From Epilithonimonas caeni DSM 17710 (GTDB taxonomy: Bacteria; Bacteroidota; Bacteroidia; Flavobacteriales; Weeksellaceae): a stretch of 64,000 nucleotides of DNA. The position numbers and the translations under genes are program-made. The notes under the pieces are model-generated. The model was given only the letters and a program-made list of their open reading frames with translations. It was not told where the DNA came from and did not search any database. The stretch is taken from positions 1 through 64,000 of the forward strand of contig NZ_AUFK01000017.1 in assembly GCF_000426465.1 (NCBI RefSeq), in the 5' to 3' direction. The stretch's first letter is position 1, and each line of letters begins with the position of its first letter. Shown piece by piece: positions 16,317 to 25,262 of this stretch.

Positions 16317-17336
16317 ATGAAGATAATAGTTCCTATGGCCGGTCGTGGTTCACGATTAAGACCACATACATTAACGGTTCCAAAACCACTAATTCCAATT
16401 GCAGGAAAACCAATCGTGCAAAGACTGGTAGAAGACATTGCAAAAGTAGCTAATGAACCAATCGAAGAGATTGCTTTTATCATTGGAGATTTTGGTCCGG
16501 AAGTAGAAGCATCTCTTATCAAAGTAGCTGAAAATCTAGGCGCAAAAGGAAGTATCTACACACAAAACGAACCGCTTGGAACTGCCCACGCCATCAACTG
16601 TGCCAGGGAAAGCATGAGCGGGCCGGTGATCATCGCATTTGCCGATACACTTTTCCGTGCAGATTTCCATCTTGACACCAATGCTGACGGGGTGATCTGG
16701 GTGAAAAAAGTAGAAGACCCATCTGCTTTTGGTGTTGTGAAATTGGATGATTATGGTTTTATCACCGATTTTGTAGAAAAACCAAAGGAATATGTTTCTG
16801 ACCTTGCAATTATTGGGATCTATTATTTCAATTCCGCTGAGAAATTAATGTCAGAAATCGACTATATAATGGACAATGACATCACCGAGGGTGGAGAATA
16901 CCAATTAACGACAGCTTTGGAGAACCTTCGAGCAAAAGGTGCCAAATTCTCTCTTGGAAAAGTAGATGACTGGATGGATTGTGGCAATAAAAATGCAACA
17001 GTTGAAACCAACAGCAAAATTTTGGAATACGAAAAAGAATGTATGTCAAAATATCCAGACTCTGCCGTTATCGAAAATTGTATGATCATACCGCCTTGCT
17101 TCATTGGCGAAAATGTGAAATTAACCAATTCCAGAATAGGACCTAATGTTTCTATTGGGAAAAACACGGTTGTTATCAATTCCAACATCGATAACTCTTT
17201 GATACAGGAAAACACGATCATCGACCATGGAAATCTGAGCAATTCTATGATTGGAAATTCTGCAAAATATTTCGGTGTAGCAAGAGAGATCTCATTGGGA
17301 GATTATTCTGTTCTTGATTTCCTTTCAAAAGATTAA
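16317..17336 (+). CDS. Sugar-phosphate nucleotidyltransferase with left-handed beta-helix
   Basis: A 339-residue cytosolic enzyme that joins a sugar 1-phosphate to a nucleotide. The nucleotidyltransferase signature is VPMAGRGSRLRPHTLTVPKPLIPIAGKP (residues 4-31, broken by conserved Gly, Arg, Lys). FADTLF holds the metal-binding Asp, then come VEKP and the product-site WMDCGN. After residue 240 the hexapeptide-like repeats (IENCMIIPPCFIGENVKL, IGPNVSIGKNTVV) form a beta-helix. The family includes RmlA-like thymidylyl- and guanylyltransferases. Which sugar is used cannot be read from sequence. A strong terminator follows. Confidence 0.9.
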   Translation: MKIIVPMAGRGSRLRPHTLTVPKPLIPIAGKPIVQRLVEDIAKVANEPIEEIAFIIGDFGPEVEASLIKVAENLGAKGSIYTQNEPLGTAHAINCARESMSGPVIIAFADTLFRADFHLDTNADGVIWVKKVEDPSAFGVVKLDDYGFITDFVEKPKEYVSDLAIIGIYYFNSAEKLMSEIDYIMDNDITEGGEYQLTTALENLRAKGAKFSLGKVDDWMDCGNKNATVETNSKILEYEKECMSKYPDSAVIENCMIIPPCFIGENVKLTNSRIGPNVSIGKNTVVINSNIDNSLIQENTIIDHGNLSNSMIGNSAKYFGVAREISLGDYSVLDFLSKD

Positions 17337-17358
17337 ATTTAACTTAATAACATATTAG

Positions 17359-17395
17359 CTTTGTCAAAGTTCTGAATTTTGACAAAGTTTTTTTT
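17359..17395 (+). terminator. Intrinsic terminator
   Basis: CTTTGTCAAA pairs with TTTTGACAAAG around a short loop and runs into eight T. It separates the nucleotidyltransferase gene from the DUF4292 operon. Confidence 0.85.
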
Positions 17396-17463
17396 AGATA
17401 CCAATCTGGAAATATAAGCCAGTTTTTGGCGTTAATATTGTTAGACCTTACCCAAAAGAGTTT

Positions 17464-18264
17464 ATGAAACCATATATTTTAACTGTCCTTTCGGCATTAT
17501 TAATAACTTCTTGCAGTGTTCAGAAAAAACAAACGGAAAACCTCCCCGTAAGTACAACAAAACCAATTGAAAACAATGCTCAATTTTTCTCGGCAATCGG
17601 GAAAAAATCCACTTTTGACGCGGTGAAGATCAACAGTAAGATTGATGCAAGAACCGGTTCTTTCATCCCGACTTTGGATGCAGTGATCTATATTGAAAAC
17701 GGACAAAAGATATGGATGAATTTAACCGCGGTCATCCTTCAGGCAGCCCGAGGTGTGGCAACTCCCGAAGGCGTGAAAGGCTATTACAGATTGGACAAAA
17801 CGTACATCGATTCTGATTTCGGTTATCTGAACAAACTTCTGAATGTTAATTTCATCGATTATAATTCATTACAAAATCTACTTCTGGGAAAAACCTTCCT
17901 ACCGGTTTCCGATGAGAATTATAAATTAACGCCAAACGTTCAAGGCTTCAATCTATCTTCAAAAGAGACTCAAAAAATCACAGAAAACGGGAAAACTACA
18001 GAATATAATATTTCTTTGGATTACGATAAAGACCTGAACCTAAATCATGTTTTATTGACCAACATTTTAAACAATGACCAGCTGGAAATCACTTATTCCG
18101 GCAGGGAAATCCTCAATAATGAGAGCTTTCCGAAAAGTGTTAAAATAATTATAAAAGCAAAGAAAACGGATGAAATATTAATTGAAAATACGAAATTTGA
18201 TTTTTCCCGAATGGAAACTACTTATTCCGTTCCTGCCAATTACAAAAAGACAGAGATCAAATGA
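17464..18264 (+). CDS. DUF4292 lipoprotein
   Basis: A 266-residue exported lipoprotein. The signal peptide ends in the lipobox ITSC, with acylated Cys at residue 17. The body contains an internal start (FFSAIGKKSTFDAVKINSKID) followed by alternating beta-strand segments, as expected for the DUF4292 family, which has a LolA/LolB-like half-barrel shape. I therefore suspect a role in handling lipoproteins or lipids at the envelope, but function is unproven. Its TGA overlaps the ATG of the next gene (ATGA), so translation is coupled to the EnvC-like protein. Confidence 0.82.
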   Translation: MKPYILTVLSALLITSCSVQKKQTENLPVSTTKPIENNAQFFSAIGKKSTFDAVKINSKIDARTGSFIPTLDAVIYIENGQKIWMNLTAVILQAARGVATPEGVKGYYRLDKTYIDSDFGYLNKLLNVNFIDYNSLQNLLLGKTFLPVSDENYKLTPNVQGFNLSSKETQKITENGKTTEYNISLDYDKDLNLNHVLLTNILNNDQLEITYSGREILNNESFPKSVKIIIKAKKTDEILIENTKFDFSRMETTYSVPANYKKTEIK

Positions 18265-19796
18265 TTAAGAAATTAAGCTTATTTATAAGTATCATCCTTT
18301 TCGGAAGTGCGTTTGGACAAAAAGACAAAGAAGTTTTGCAAAAACAAAATGCAGACCTTAAGAAACAGATTTCTTCCCTCAATGCTACATTGAATCAAAC
18401 CAAGAAAGAATCCAAACTTTCCATATCCTATCTCAATGCTGTAAATCAAAAACTGACCCTCCGGGAAAAAGTTTATAATAATACTCAAAAAGAAAAGAGA
18501 TTCATTGAAGATGATATTTACAAGCGTCAATTAGAAATCAATAAAAACAATCGCGAACTGGAAGTTCTCAGAAAAAACTATGCTGAGATCCTTGTAAAAG
18601 CCTACAAAACAAAAGGTGTTCAAAACAAAGTCACCTTCATACTGTCTTCCAGAAATATGGGAGAAGCACTTAGCAGGATAGAATATCTAAAAAGATACTC
18701 CGAATACCAGGACAAAAAAGCTGCAGAGATATCTAATAAAGCAAATGAAATAAAGAAAAACATTGCTTTGAAGAAAAGATCAGTTTCTGAAAAGGACAAT
18801 CTTCTACTATCTCAGAAAAAGGAACTTGCTACCATAGAGATAGAAAGAAAACAAAAACAAGACCTCCTAAATGAGTTCAAAAAGAACGAGGCCAAACTAA
18901 CCGCAGAAATAAAACAGAAACAAGTACAATCAAAAGAGCTTGAGCGCCAGATCAGAAACATTATTGCCGAAGAGATCAGACTAGCAAAAGCAAAAGAGGA
19001 AGCTGAAAGAAAAGCTGAGGCGGAAAGAAAAAGATTGGCCGACATAGCTGCTAAAAAAGAGAAAGAAAGAATAGAGGCAGAAAATAGAAAAAAACTAGCC
19101 GATGCCGAAGCAGAAAGAAAAAGGGCTGAGGCAGAATTGAAAAGAGCGAATGAACTAGCCGCTAAAAAACTTGAAGAAGAGAAAAAATTAGCGGAAACCA
19201 ATAAAGCGGCGGAAAGAAAAGCAGCAGCGGAAAAAGCAACCAGAGAAGCGGCGGAAAGAGCAAAAGTTGCCAATGACAAAGTAGTTGCCGCAAAAGCCAA
19301 TGAGGCAGCAATCAACAAGAAGAATGAAGATGCCAAAGATGAAGCCGAGAAAAAAGTAATGAAGAGCTATGGCGTTGGATCTACAGTCGGCAGTAATTTT
19401 GCAGATAATAAAGGCAGGATATCGTTTCCTGTAGAAAAAGGAAGCATCACCCACCGTTTCGGAAGACAGCCTCACCCAGTCTTCAAAAACATTATCGAAG
19501 ATAATATCGGGATCAAGATCGCTGTTTCCCCAGGTACAAAAGCACGATGTGTTTTCCCTGGCGTGGTATCAAGCATACAAGCTATCAATGGTAGCCGTAC
19601 TGTGGTAGTAAAACATGGTAATTATTTTACAGTATATTCTAATTTGGCAACAACGTTGGTAAAGGCCAATCAGCAGGTATCTGCGGGTACGCTTATTGGA
19701 GAGGTTGGCAGTGATTTTGATGAATCTATAACATTAGATTTCCAAATTTGGAACGGGGAAAATCCTGTAGATCCATTGGGATGGGTTTCGTATTAA
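18261..19796 (+). CDS. EnvC-like periplasmic coiled-coil protein with degenerate LytM (M23) domain
   Basis: A 511-residue exported protein: signal peptide to about residue 19, then nearly 340 residues of charged coiled coil rich in Ala, Glu and Lys, then a LytM domain from about 385. The LytM zinc ligands appear lost. The usual HxGxD is replaced by EDNIGIKI, and the usual HxHFE near the end reads LDFQIW. This matches EnvC/NlpD-type LytM proteins, which do not cut peptidoglycan but activate cell-wall amidases at division sites. It is translationally coupled to DUF4292 and followed by tatA. In E. coli the amidases AmiA and AmiC are Tat-exported, which makes the neighbourhood suggestive, though that link is inference. 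Confidence 0.88.
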   Translation: MIKKLSLFISIILFGSAFGQKDKEVLQKQNADLKKQISSLNATLNQTKKESKLSISYLNAVNQKLTLREKVYNNTQKEKRFIEDDIYKRQLEINKNNRELEVLRKNYAEILVKAYKTKGVQNKVTFILSSRNMGEALSRIEYLKRYSEYQDKKAAEISNKANEIKKNIALKKRSVSEKDNLLLSQKKELATIEIERKQKQDLLNEFKKNEAKLTAEIKQKQVQSKELERQIRNIIAEEIRLAKAKEEAERKAEAERKRLADIAAKKEKERIEAENRKKLADAEAERKRAEAELKRANELAAKKLEEEKKLAETNKAAERKAAAEKATREAAERAKVANDKVVAAKANEAAINKKNEDAKDEAEKKVMKSYGVGSTVGSNFADNKGRISFPVEKGSITHRFGRQPHPVFKNIIEDNIGIKIAVSPGTKARCVFPGVVSSIQAINGSRTVVVKHGNYFTVYSNLATTLVKANQQVSAGTLIGEVGSDFDESITLDFQIWNGENPVDPLGWVSY

Positions 19797-19805
19797 AAAA
19801 TACTT

Positions 19806-19813
19806 TAACTTTG
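19806..19813 (+). promoter_or_regulatory. -7 promoter element for tatA
   Basis: TAACTTTG matches TAnnTTTG 14 nt before the tatA ATG. It suggests that tatA and the following genes can be transcribed apart from the upstream part of the operon. Confidence 0.5.
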
Positions 19814-19826
19814 CAAAAATTTTAAG

Positions 19827-20033
19827 ATGACATTATCCACAGTTATATTAAGCTTATCTTGGCAACACATCCTGATCGTTGCTTTGATATTACTTTTATT
19901 ATTCGGAGGAAAAAAAATCCCTGAATTAATGAAAGGTCTAGGTTCAGGCATCAAGGAATTCAAAGATGCTGTGAAAGATGAGGACAAGAAAAATAATGAT
20001 TCCTCTACTCCAACAAACAACAATCCTTCTTAA
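19827..20033 (+). CDS. tatA: Twin-arginine translocase subunit TatA
   Basis: A 68-residue membrane protein of the Tat pathway, which exports folded proteins. The order is one short transmembrane helix (about 12-26), the hinge FGGKKIPEL (26-34), an amphipathic helix [15 protein letters not shown], and a charged Asn-rich tail. Length and layout are those of TatA/E. tatC is not in this window. It lies 15 nt upstream of the DUF4254 gene and is probably cotranscribed. Confidence 0.95.
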   Translation: MTLSTVILSLSWQHILIVALILLLLFGGKKIPELMKGLGSGIKEFKDAVKDEDKKNNDSSTPTNNNPS

Positions 20034-20048
20034 TAAATCGAAGCATTA

Positions 20049-20663
20049 ATGAGTTTGACAGAAAAAGCATGGGAAATCTTTAACCAATCGGTTAACGATT
20101 ATCACATTACAGACAATGTAGATTCACCAGAAAACAATCCATTCCAAGCCAACAGTTTGGAATGGATTTTGTATTCCAAGAACTGGATTGACACCGTTCA
20201 ATGGCATTTGGAAGATATTATCCGAGAAGAAGACATCAACCCGGTAGAGGCTTTAAAAATAAAAAGGAGAATTGATAAACTTAATCAAAAAAGAACCGAT
20301 CTTGTCGAACAGATCGATTTTTGGTTCTATAAAAAATTTGAGGCTATCACTCCAAATCCTGATGCTAGAATCAATAGCGAAACTCCAGCTTGGTGCATAG
20401 ATAGGTTCTCTATTTTATCTTTGAAAATCTATCATATGTCTATAGAAGCTTCTCGCGAAGATGCTTCTGAAGAACATAAATTGCAATGTTCACAAAAATT
20501 ACAGGTCCTTCTGGAGCAGCATAAAGATCTGTCAACAGCAATAGATCAGCTACTTGATGATATAGAGAACGGCAAAGTTAAGATGAAACTTTATAAACAA
20601 ATGAAGATGTATAATGATGAAAGCCTTAACCCAATCCTGTATCAAAAAATGCAGAAAAAATGA
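20049..20663 (+). CDS. DUF4254 protein
   Basis: A 204-residue, mostly helical, soluble protein without signal peptide. It matches DUF4254, a family confined largely to Bacteroidetes and of unknown function. Recognisable parts are LEWILYSKNWIDTVQWHLEDIIR and INSETPAWCIDRFSILSLKIYHM. Its last four bases overlap the start of the following lipoprotein gene. The setting among envelope genes hints at a membrane-related job, but nothing in the protein shows it. Confidence 0.85.
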   Translation: MSLTEKAWEIFNQSVNDYHITDNVDSPENNPFQANSLEWILYSKNWIDTVQWHLEDIIREEDINPVEALKIKRRIDKLNQKRTDLVEQIDFWFYKKFEAITPNPDARINSETPAWCIDRFSILSLKIYHMSIEASREDASEEHKLQCSQKLQVLLEQHKDLSTAIDQLLDDIENGKVKMKLYKQMKMYNDESLNPILYQKMQKK

Positions 20664-21118
20664 AAAGTTTCAGTAAACTTTTAGCAATATTAGTAATAAT
20701 CGCAGTTATAGGCTCTTGCTCTACAAGTTCGGCAGCATCAGATGATTTACATTCTGGTGCTGTTTCAGATAATTACGCATACCTTTCTCCGGAAGCTATT
20801 GTTTACGCCTCTTCCATTTCCAATTTGATTGCAACGTTTCCAAAATTCAGGAATGATGCAGTAAACAGGGAGGTTTCTTCTTTGAAAATTTCACTTTCAG
20901 ATTACTTGGGTGCTGTTCGAGATTTCAACCAGTCTACAAAGCACAGATCTCTGGCAGATTTTGAAAAATATTATAAAAAGATCCAGAAATTAAGAAAATT
21001 CTTGATAAAAGATGACGATGAAGTTCTGAATAGGTATATGGTGAAAATCAAAACCAATATCAATCTCTTAGAAGCATCTCAATCAAAAATTGAAGAAACT
21101 TCTATGTCTTCCAATTAA
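20660..21118 (+). CDS. Small lipoprotein of unknown function
   Basis: I do not recognise this 152-residue protein. It begins with a hydrophobic stretch and the lipobox VIGSC, so it should be anchored in the envelope. The rest is helical with many Lys, Ser and Asp (for example KFRNDAVNREVSSLKISLSDYL). It overlaps the DUF4254 stop by 4 nt and is 14 nt upstream of ribA, so it is part of the operon. Confidence 0.8.
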   Translation: MKSFSKLLAILVIIAVIGSCSTSSAASDDLHSGAVSDNYAYLSPEAIVYASSISNLIATFPKFRNDAVNREVSSLKISLSDYLGAVRDFNQSTKHRSLADFEKYYKKIQKLRKFLIKDDDEVLNRYMVKIKTNINLLEASQSKIEETSMSSN

Positions 21119-21132
21119 CACTTCTCAATTCA

Positions 21133-21732
21133 ATGTTAAAATTACAAGCAGAATCGAATGTTCCCACAGACTTTGGGGAGTTCAGAATGATGGCTTTTTC
21201 TGAAAACGAAAAAGATTGGATGCCTCATATGGCTCTGATTGCTAAAAATACGGATTTGACCAAGCCTGTTAATGTAAGAATCCATTCTGAATGTATCACT
21301 GGTGAGGTTTTTCATTCCCAAAAATGCGAATGCGGACAGCAATTGAATTCTGCAATGAAATATATGCAGGAAAACGGTGGACTAATTATCTACCTAAGAC
21401 AAGAAGGCAGGAATATTGGCATTATTAATAAACTGAAGGCTTACGCACTACAAGAAAAAGGCCTTGATACCGTACAGGCAAATCTAGAATTGGGATTGCC
21501 TGCAGATGACAGAGACTTTGGGATTGCAATAGAAATGTTGGAAAAACTGAATGTAAAATCCCTAAATTTAATGACCAACAATCCGGAAAAGATTCAAATC
21601 ATTAAAAATAGTAAAATCAAATTCAACTCCAGGATACCTTTACAAATAAAATCCAATGATGCAAGTGCTTCTTACCTTAAAACAAAAAAGGACTTTTTCG
21701 GGCATCTTTTGGATGATGAAAATCCTGAATGA
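21133..21732 (+). CDS. ribA: GTP cyclohydrolase II
   Basis: A 199-residue cytosolic enzyme that opens GTP in the first committed step of riboflavin synthesis. The zinc site is complete: HSECITGEVFHSQKCECG with Cys54, Cys65 and Cys67. The GTP-handling residues are present in YLRQEGRNIGIINKLKAYALQ. Length equals stand-alone RibA (E. coli 196). It supplies the activity that the RibB-RibX protein at 873 has lost. It ends the envelope operon and is followed by a palindromic terminator. Confidence 0.96.
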   Translation: MLKLQAESNVPTDFGEFRMMAFSENEKDWMPHMALIAKNTDLTKPVNVRIHSECITGEVFHSQKCECGQQLNSAMKYMQENGGLIIYLRQEGRNIGIINKLKAYALQEKGLDTVQANLELGLPADDRDFGIAIEMLEKLNVKSLNLMTNNPEKIQIIKNSKIKFNSRIPLQIKSNDASASYLKTKKDFFGHLLDDENPE

Positions 21733-21737
21733 TAGAT

Positions 21738-21767
21738 AAAAAAAACCGTCAATTGACGGTTTTTTTA
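21738..21767. terminator. Bidirectional intrinsic terminator
   Basis: An A-tract, CCGTC, the centre AATT, GACGG and a T-tract form a perfect palindrome between the convergent ribA and HU genes. Confidence 0.9.
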
Positions 21768-21787
21768 TTTGAAAATTTCCAAATAGA

Positions 21788-22078
21788 TTATTTTTTCTTA
21801 GCACCAGAAACCGCAGTAGCCAAATCAGCTCCAGCTTTGAATTTCGCAACTGTTTTAGCAGCAATTTTGATTGGTTTTTTAGTCGCAGGGTTGATACCTT
21901 GTCTTGCAGCTCTTTCAGATACTGAGAAGGTTCCGAATCCTACTAGAGATACTTTACCATCTTTTTTCTTAAGTGTTTCTGTTACATTAGCAACAAATGA
22001 TTCCAAAGCTTTTTTAGCAGCAGCTTTTGTGATTTCTGCATCTTTCGCGATAGCGTCGATTAATTCAGACTTGTTCAT
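21788..22078 (-). CDS. hup: HU-family DNA-binding protein
   Basis: A 96-residue histone-like protein that bends and compacts DNA as a dimer. It has [28 protein letters not shown], the saddle motif [28 protein letters not shown], and a basic tail. Length is near the usual 90. It is monocistronic, with a near-perfect promoter (22111-22141) and a shared terminator. A second, more IHF-like member is at 35599. Confidence 0.95.
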   Translation of the reverse strand: MNKSELIDAIAKDAEITKAAAKKALESFVANVTETLKKKDGKVSLVGFGTFSVSERAARQGINPATKKPIKIAAKTVAKFKAGADLATAVSGAKKK

Positions 22079-22110
22079 AATATTTATTAATTAAAGTTAT
22101 GTTGTTATAG

Positions 22111-22141
22111 CAAATATAAGACAATTTTGATATCGTGCAAA
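22111..22141 (-). promoter_or_regulatory. Promoter of hup
   Basis: On the minus strand TTTG (22138-22141), a 19-nt spacer and TATATTTG (22111-22118) match the Bacteroidetes consensus exactly. It lies 33 nt before the ATG. Confidence 0.75.
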
Positions 22142-22391
22142 TATTTTTATAAAATTTAGTGAAGAATCTATATTTCCATCTAAAATGATGAATTTTTGAT
22201 AAATCAATAATTAACGAAAACACTCATTTTATTACAATGTTTTATCATATAATTCCCGCTATTAATCAATAATCAAACCAAATATTGCAAATTGATGACA
22301 AAATTAATAAATTCATAAAAATTGATATTGATTATACAAGGTCTGGCAATACAATTTTAAATATAATTTTTTCCAGTTTTATTATTTAACG
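22142..22391. other. AT-rich divergent intergenic region
   Basis: The 250 bases between the hup promoter and the panD -7 box are very AT-rich. I see no gene or strong secondary structure in them. Confidence 0.6.
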
Positions 22392-22399
22392 TAAATTTG
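22392..22399 (+). promoter_or_regulatory. -7 promoter element for panD
   Basis: TAAATTTG stands only 5 nt before the panD ATG at 22405. Transcription from it would begin at or next to the start codon, giving a leaderless or nearly leaderless mRNA. Confidence 0.55.
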
Positions 22400-22404
22400 C
22401 GCCT

Positions 22405-22755
22405 ATGTTAATCGAAGTTTTTAAATCGAAAATCCACAGAGTCCGTGTCACTGCATCGGACCTTGATTACATCGGGAGTATTACTATTGATGAAGACCTG
22501 ATTGAAGCTGCGGGTCTAATCGTCGGCGAAAGAGTCTATATCGTAAACGTGAACAACGGTGAGCGTTTTGACACTTATGTCATCAAAGGTAAAAGAAAAT
22601 CCGGAGAGATCTGTCTTAATGGGCCAGCTGCGAGAAAAGTTCAGAAAAATGATGTCATCATTATCATTGCTTATGCACAGATGACACCTGAGGAAGCCAA
22701 AGATTTTCAGCCAAAAATTGTTTTCCCGGATGAGCAGACTAATCTTCTAACATAA
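22405..22755 (+). CDS. panD: Aspartate 1-decarboxylase
   Basis: A 116-residue pyruvoyl enzyme that makes beta-alanine for pantothenate and CoA. The start [20 protein letters not shown] and the self-cleavage site IGSI (Gly-Ser near residue 25, where Ser becomes the pyruvoyl group) are typical, as are [20 protein letters not shown] and LNGPAARKV. Full length for the family. A membrane-protein gene follows after 7 nt. No panB or panC is in the window. Confidence 0.96.
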   Translation: MLIEVFKSKIHRVRVTASDLDYIGSITIDEDLIEAAGLIVGERVYIVNVNNGERFDTYVIKGKRKSGEICLNGPAARKVQKNDVIIIIAYAQMTPEEAKDFQPKIVFPDEQTNLLT

Positions 22756-22762
22756 CAATATC

Positions 22763-23785
22763 TTGGAAGAAAAGAAGCCATCATTACTCAAAAACGTAGT
22801 TACCGTTTTAATTTCCATTGCAATTGCGGGAGTTTTCCTTTGGGTCGCCCTCAGAGGTCTGGACTTTGACAAGATCAAACTTTCCTTACGAAAAGCAAAT
22901 TATCTTTGGGTCCTTTTTGCGGCAGTTTTTGGTGTCTCAGCTTATATTTTCCGAGCTGTAAGATGGAATCTTCTCTTGGAACCAATGGGTTACAAAATCT
23001 CCAATAGTAATTCTCTTTGGTCACTTTCCTTCGGATATCTGATGAACCTTACTATTCCCCGAAGCGGCGAAGTTGCCCGTTCAACCGCACTTTACGGTGT
23101 AGAGAAAGTTCCTGTTGACAAATCTTTTGGAACGATTATTCTGGAACGTGTTGTTGATCTGGTTTGTATGGGAATTTTCGCATTATTGGCATTGGTTTTT
23201 AAATATGATGCATTAATTGCTTTTTACAAATCCGCTACTCAACAAAAAAAACAAACTCAACCTCAATCTGATTCTAATACAATTTATATTATTTTAGGTT
23301 GTATTGTTTTGGTCTTGATTTTATTTTTCATTTTCAGAAAATCATTACAAAAACTGTCTATTTATAATAAAATGATTAATTTCGGGAAAGGAATCTTCGA
23401 AGGGCTAAAATCCATTTTGAACCTTCGTCAGAAAGGAAAATTCATTATTCTGACAGCAGGAATCTGGATCTGTTATTTCTTTGCATCCTATTTGGTTTGC
23501 TTTGCGCTTCCGGAAACTTCTAATTTTACGCCTGCTGACGGATGTTTCATTTTGGTTGTCGGAACTTTAGGAATGATCATCCCTGCAAGTGGCGGAATTG
23601 GCGCATTTAATTTAGCCATGAAATTCGGGTTTACAGCATTATTCATTTCAATGGGGAAAGACGCCGTAGAAGGTGGAGAATTGGGTCTCGCCTACTCTTT
23701 CATCACATTACCTTTACAAATCATTATTATGCTCGTAATGGGCTTGATCTCAATTCCGATGTTGGCGAAGAATAGAAAGATTTAA
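22763..23785 (+). CDS. Flippase-like integral membrane protein (UPF0104/LPG-synthase TM family)
   Basis: A 340-residue inner-membrane protein with about eight transmembrane segments, of the lysylphosphatidylglycerol-synthase transmembrane (UPF0104) family. Landmarks are FRAVRWNLLLEPMG, LMNLTIPRSGEVARSTALYG, ILERVVDLVCMGIFALLAL and GTLGMIIPASGGIGAFNLAM. The soluble synthase domain of MprF is absent. Members are thought to move lipids or lipid-linked sugars. The only start that keeps the conserved N-terminus is TTG at 22763, 7 nt after the panD stop. Confidence 0.85.
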   Translation: MEEKKPSLLKNVVTVLISIAIAGVFLWVALRGLDFDKIKLSLRKANYLWVLFAAVFGVSAYIFRAVRWNLLLEPMGYKISNSNSLWSLSFGYLMNLTIPRSGEVARSTALYGVEKVPVDKSFGTIILERVVDLVCMGIFALLALVFKYDALIAFYKSATQQKKQTQPQSDSNTIYIILGCIVLVLILFFIFRKSLQKLSIYNKMINFGKGIFEGLKSILNLRQKGKFIILTAGIWICYFFASYLVCFALPETSNFTPADGCFILVVGTLGMIIPASGGIGAFNLAMKFGFTALFISMGKDAVEGGELGLAYSFITLPLQIIIMLVMGLISIPMLAKNRKI

Positions 23786-23787
23786 TT

Positions 23788-23822
23788 AAAAAAAAGAGCC
23801 AAATATTATTTGACTCTTAAAT
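23788..23822 (-). terminator. Intrinsic terminator of the DUF2130 gene
   Basis: On the minus strand AAGAGTCAAAT, a 3-nt loop and ATTTGGCTCTT (one mismatch) run into a T8 tract. It can serve the plus strand weakly. Confidence 0.7.
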
Positions 23823-23833
23823 CTTGTTATATT

Positions 23834-25120
23834 TTATTTTAAGTCATCGAATTTTGCCTTCATCGTCGGGTTTCCGTAAGTCAGTTTTTTGATGGTCAAA
23901 TCCTCTGCTTTGTTGTTTGCAAGACGCAGATTGTTAACAGATGAAAGTAACGCATCTTTTGTTTTTTGAAGATGAGATATTGTTTTATCGATTTCTTCAA
24001 CGGCGGTCTTAAATTGTCGGCTTGCCAATTCATAATTTTTAGCAAATCCTTGTTTGAAGATATCTATTTTTTCTTCAAAATTAGTAATGTCAATATTTTG
24101 GTTCTTAACCAAAGCCAGTTCCTTTTTATATTGTAAAGAGTTTATGGCAGCATTTCTCAGAAGTGTAATTATTGGTATAAAAAACTGTGGCCGAACTACA
24201 TACATTTTCGAAAATCGGTGCGAAACATCTACAATACCCGTATTGTAAAACTCGTTTTCGGCTTCTAATAATGAAACCATCACTGCATATTCGCATTTTT
24301 TTTCACCTCTGTCCTTATCCAGTTCCCGGAAGAAATCTTCATTCCGTTTTTTGGTTGCAGTCTGGTCGGCCTCGTTTTTCATCTCGAACATTATCGAAAT
24401 GATCTCGTTACCCGAATCATCGAATTCCCGATAGATAAAATCGCCTTTACTTCCTGACCTCGAATCATTATCTTTTTCAAAATAGACATTCTGAAATGCG
24501 GTCGCACGCAGTTTATTAAACTCGATTTCGCAATGCTGCTCCAAAGTTTCACCAAGCATTTTTGTAGAAAGCCTGGCTTTCATTTCTTTTACCCGGTCAA
24601 TCTCCTCGTCCTTGTACTTGATGATGATATCTTTTGATTTGAGCTTTTCATCAAATTGCTCTTTTAAAGATCTTTCTGAAAGTTCTTTTTCCAGATCTTT
24701 ATTTTTCAGCTTATTTCTCAGTTCGTTTTTTTCGTTTTCGATACTGTTTTTTTCATGCTCAATTTTCTGGACAGCTTCTGAGATTGCCAATCTTTTTTCG
24801 GTTTCTGCTTTTTCAATTTTTGCTTTCAGTTCCAGAATTTCTTTTTCTTTTTCCGAAACTTTTCCTGTCATCTCCAATTCGCTAAGTGATTTTAACTGCG
24901 AGATTTCAGCATCTTTTTTGGAGAGCTGTTCTTGGAGATAACTTTTGAATTTTTCTTTATTAAGTTCGATCTCACTGTTTTTTTCTCTTTCAGCAATCCT
25001 TAACCGCTCTTGTAGTTCTTCTTCAAATTGATGGTTGCGAACTTGTTTCAGAATCTCCGCAAATCCCGCTTCGTCCACTTTAAAGGCCTTATGACAATTC
25101 GGACAAATGATTTCGTTCAT
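23834..25120 (-). CDS. DUF2130 protein with PD-(D/E)xK-like nuclease core
   Basis: A 428-residue cytosolic protein from the ATG at 25120, preferred because [13 protein letters not shown] opens with a zinc-binding CPNC. Residues about 30-200 are a long coiled coil. Then comes the DUF2130 domain with [11 protein letters not shown] and, about 17 residues on, FEMKNE. The D...ExK spacing resembles PD-(D/E)xK nucleases, so a DNA-processing role is plausible but unproven. Another coiled coil ends the protein. It is transcribed alone, divergent from uvrC. Confidence 0.85.
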   Translation of the reverse strand: MNEIICPNCHKAFKVDEAGFAEILKQVRNHQFEEELQERLRIAEREKNSEIELNKEKFKSYLQEQLSKKDAEISQLKSLSELEMTGKVSEKEKEILELKAKIEKAETEKRLAISEAVQKIEHEKNSIENEKNELRNKLKNKDLEKELSERSLKEQFDEKLKSKDIIIKYKDEEIDRVKEMKARLSTKMLGETLEQHCEIEFNKLRATAFQNVYFEKDNDSRSGSKGDFIYREFDDSGNEIISIMFEMKNEADQTATKKRNEDFFRELDKDRGEKKCEYAVMVSLLEAENEFYNTGIVDVSHRFSKMYVVRPQFFIPIITLLRNAAINSLQYKKELALVKNQNIDITNFEEKIDIFKQGFAKNYELASRQFKTAVEEIDKTISHLQKTKDALLSSVNNLRLANNKAEDLTIKKLTYGNPTMKAKFDDLK

Positions 25121-25250
25121 AATATTTCGGTTTCGTAAAGGCAAGGTACAAATTAATGAATAATTTTAAAAAATAATATTCTCACATATCGGACAAATCA
25201 ACGAGATTTTAAAAATTTGAACAAGCCCCAAATTTATAATTCATATTGCG

Positions 25251-25258
25251 TAAATTTG
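25251..25258 (+). promoter_or_regulatory. -7 promoter element for uvrC
   Basis: TAAATTTG ends 4 nt before the uvrC GTG at 25263. The mRNA should start at or beside the initiation codon. Confidence 0.55.
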
Positions 25259-25262
25259 TTCT

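Noticed and set aside
18812-19336. A 174-codon Ala/Ser/Phe-rich frame on the minus strand
   Set aside because: A mirror of the Ala/Glu/Lys coiled coil of the EnvC-like gene; composition explains it.
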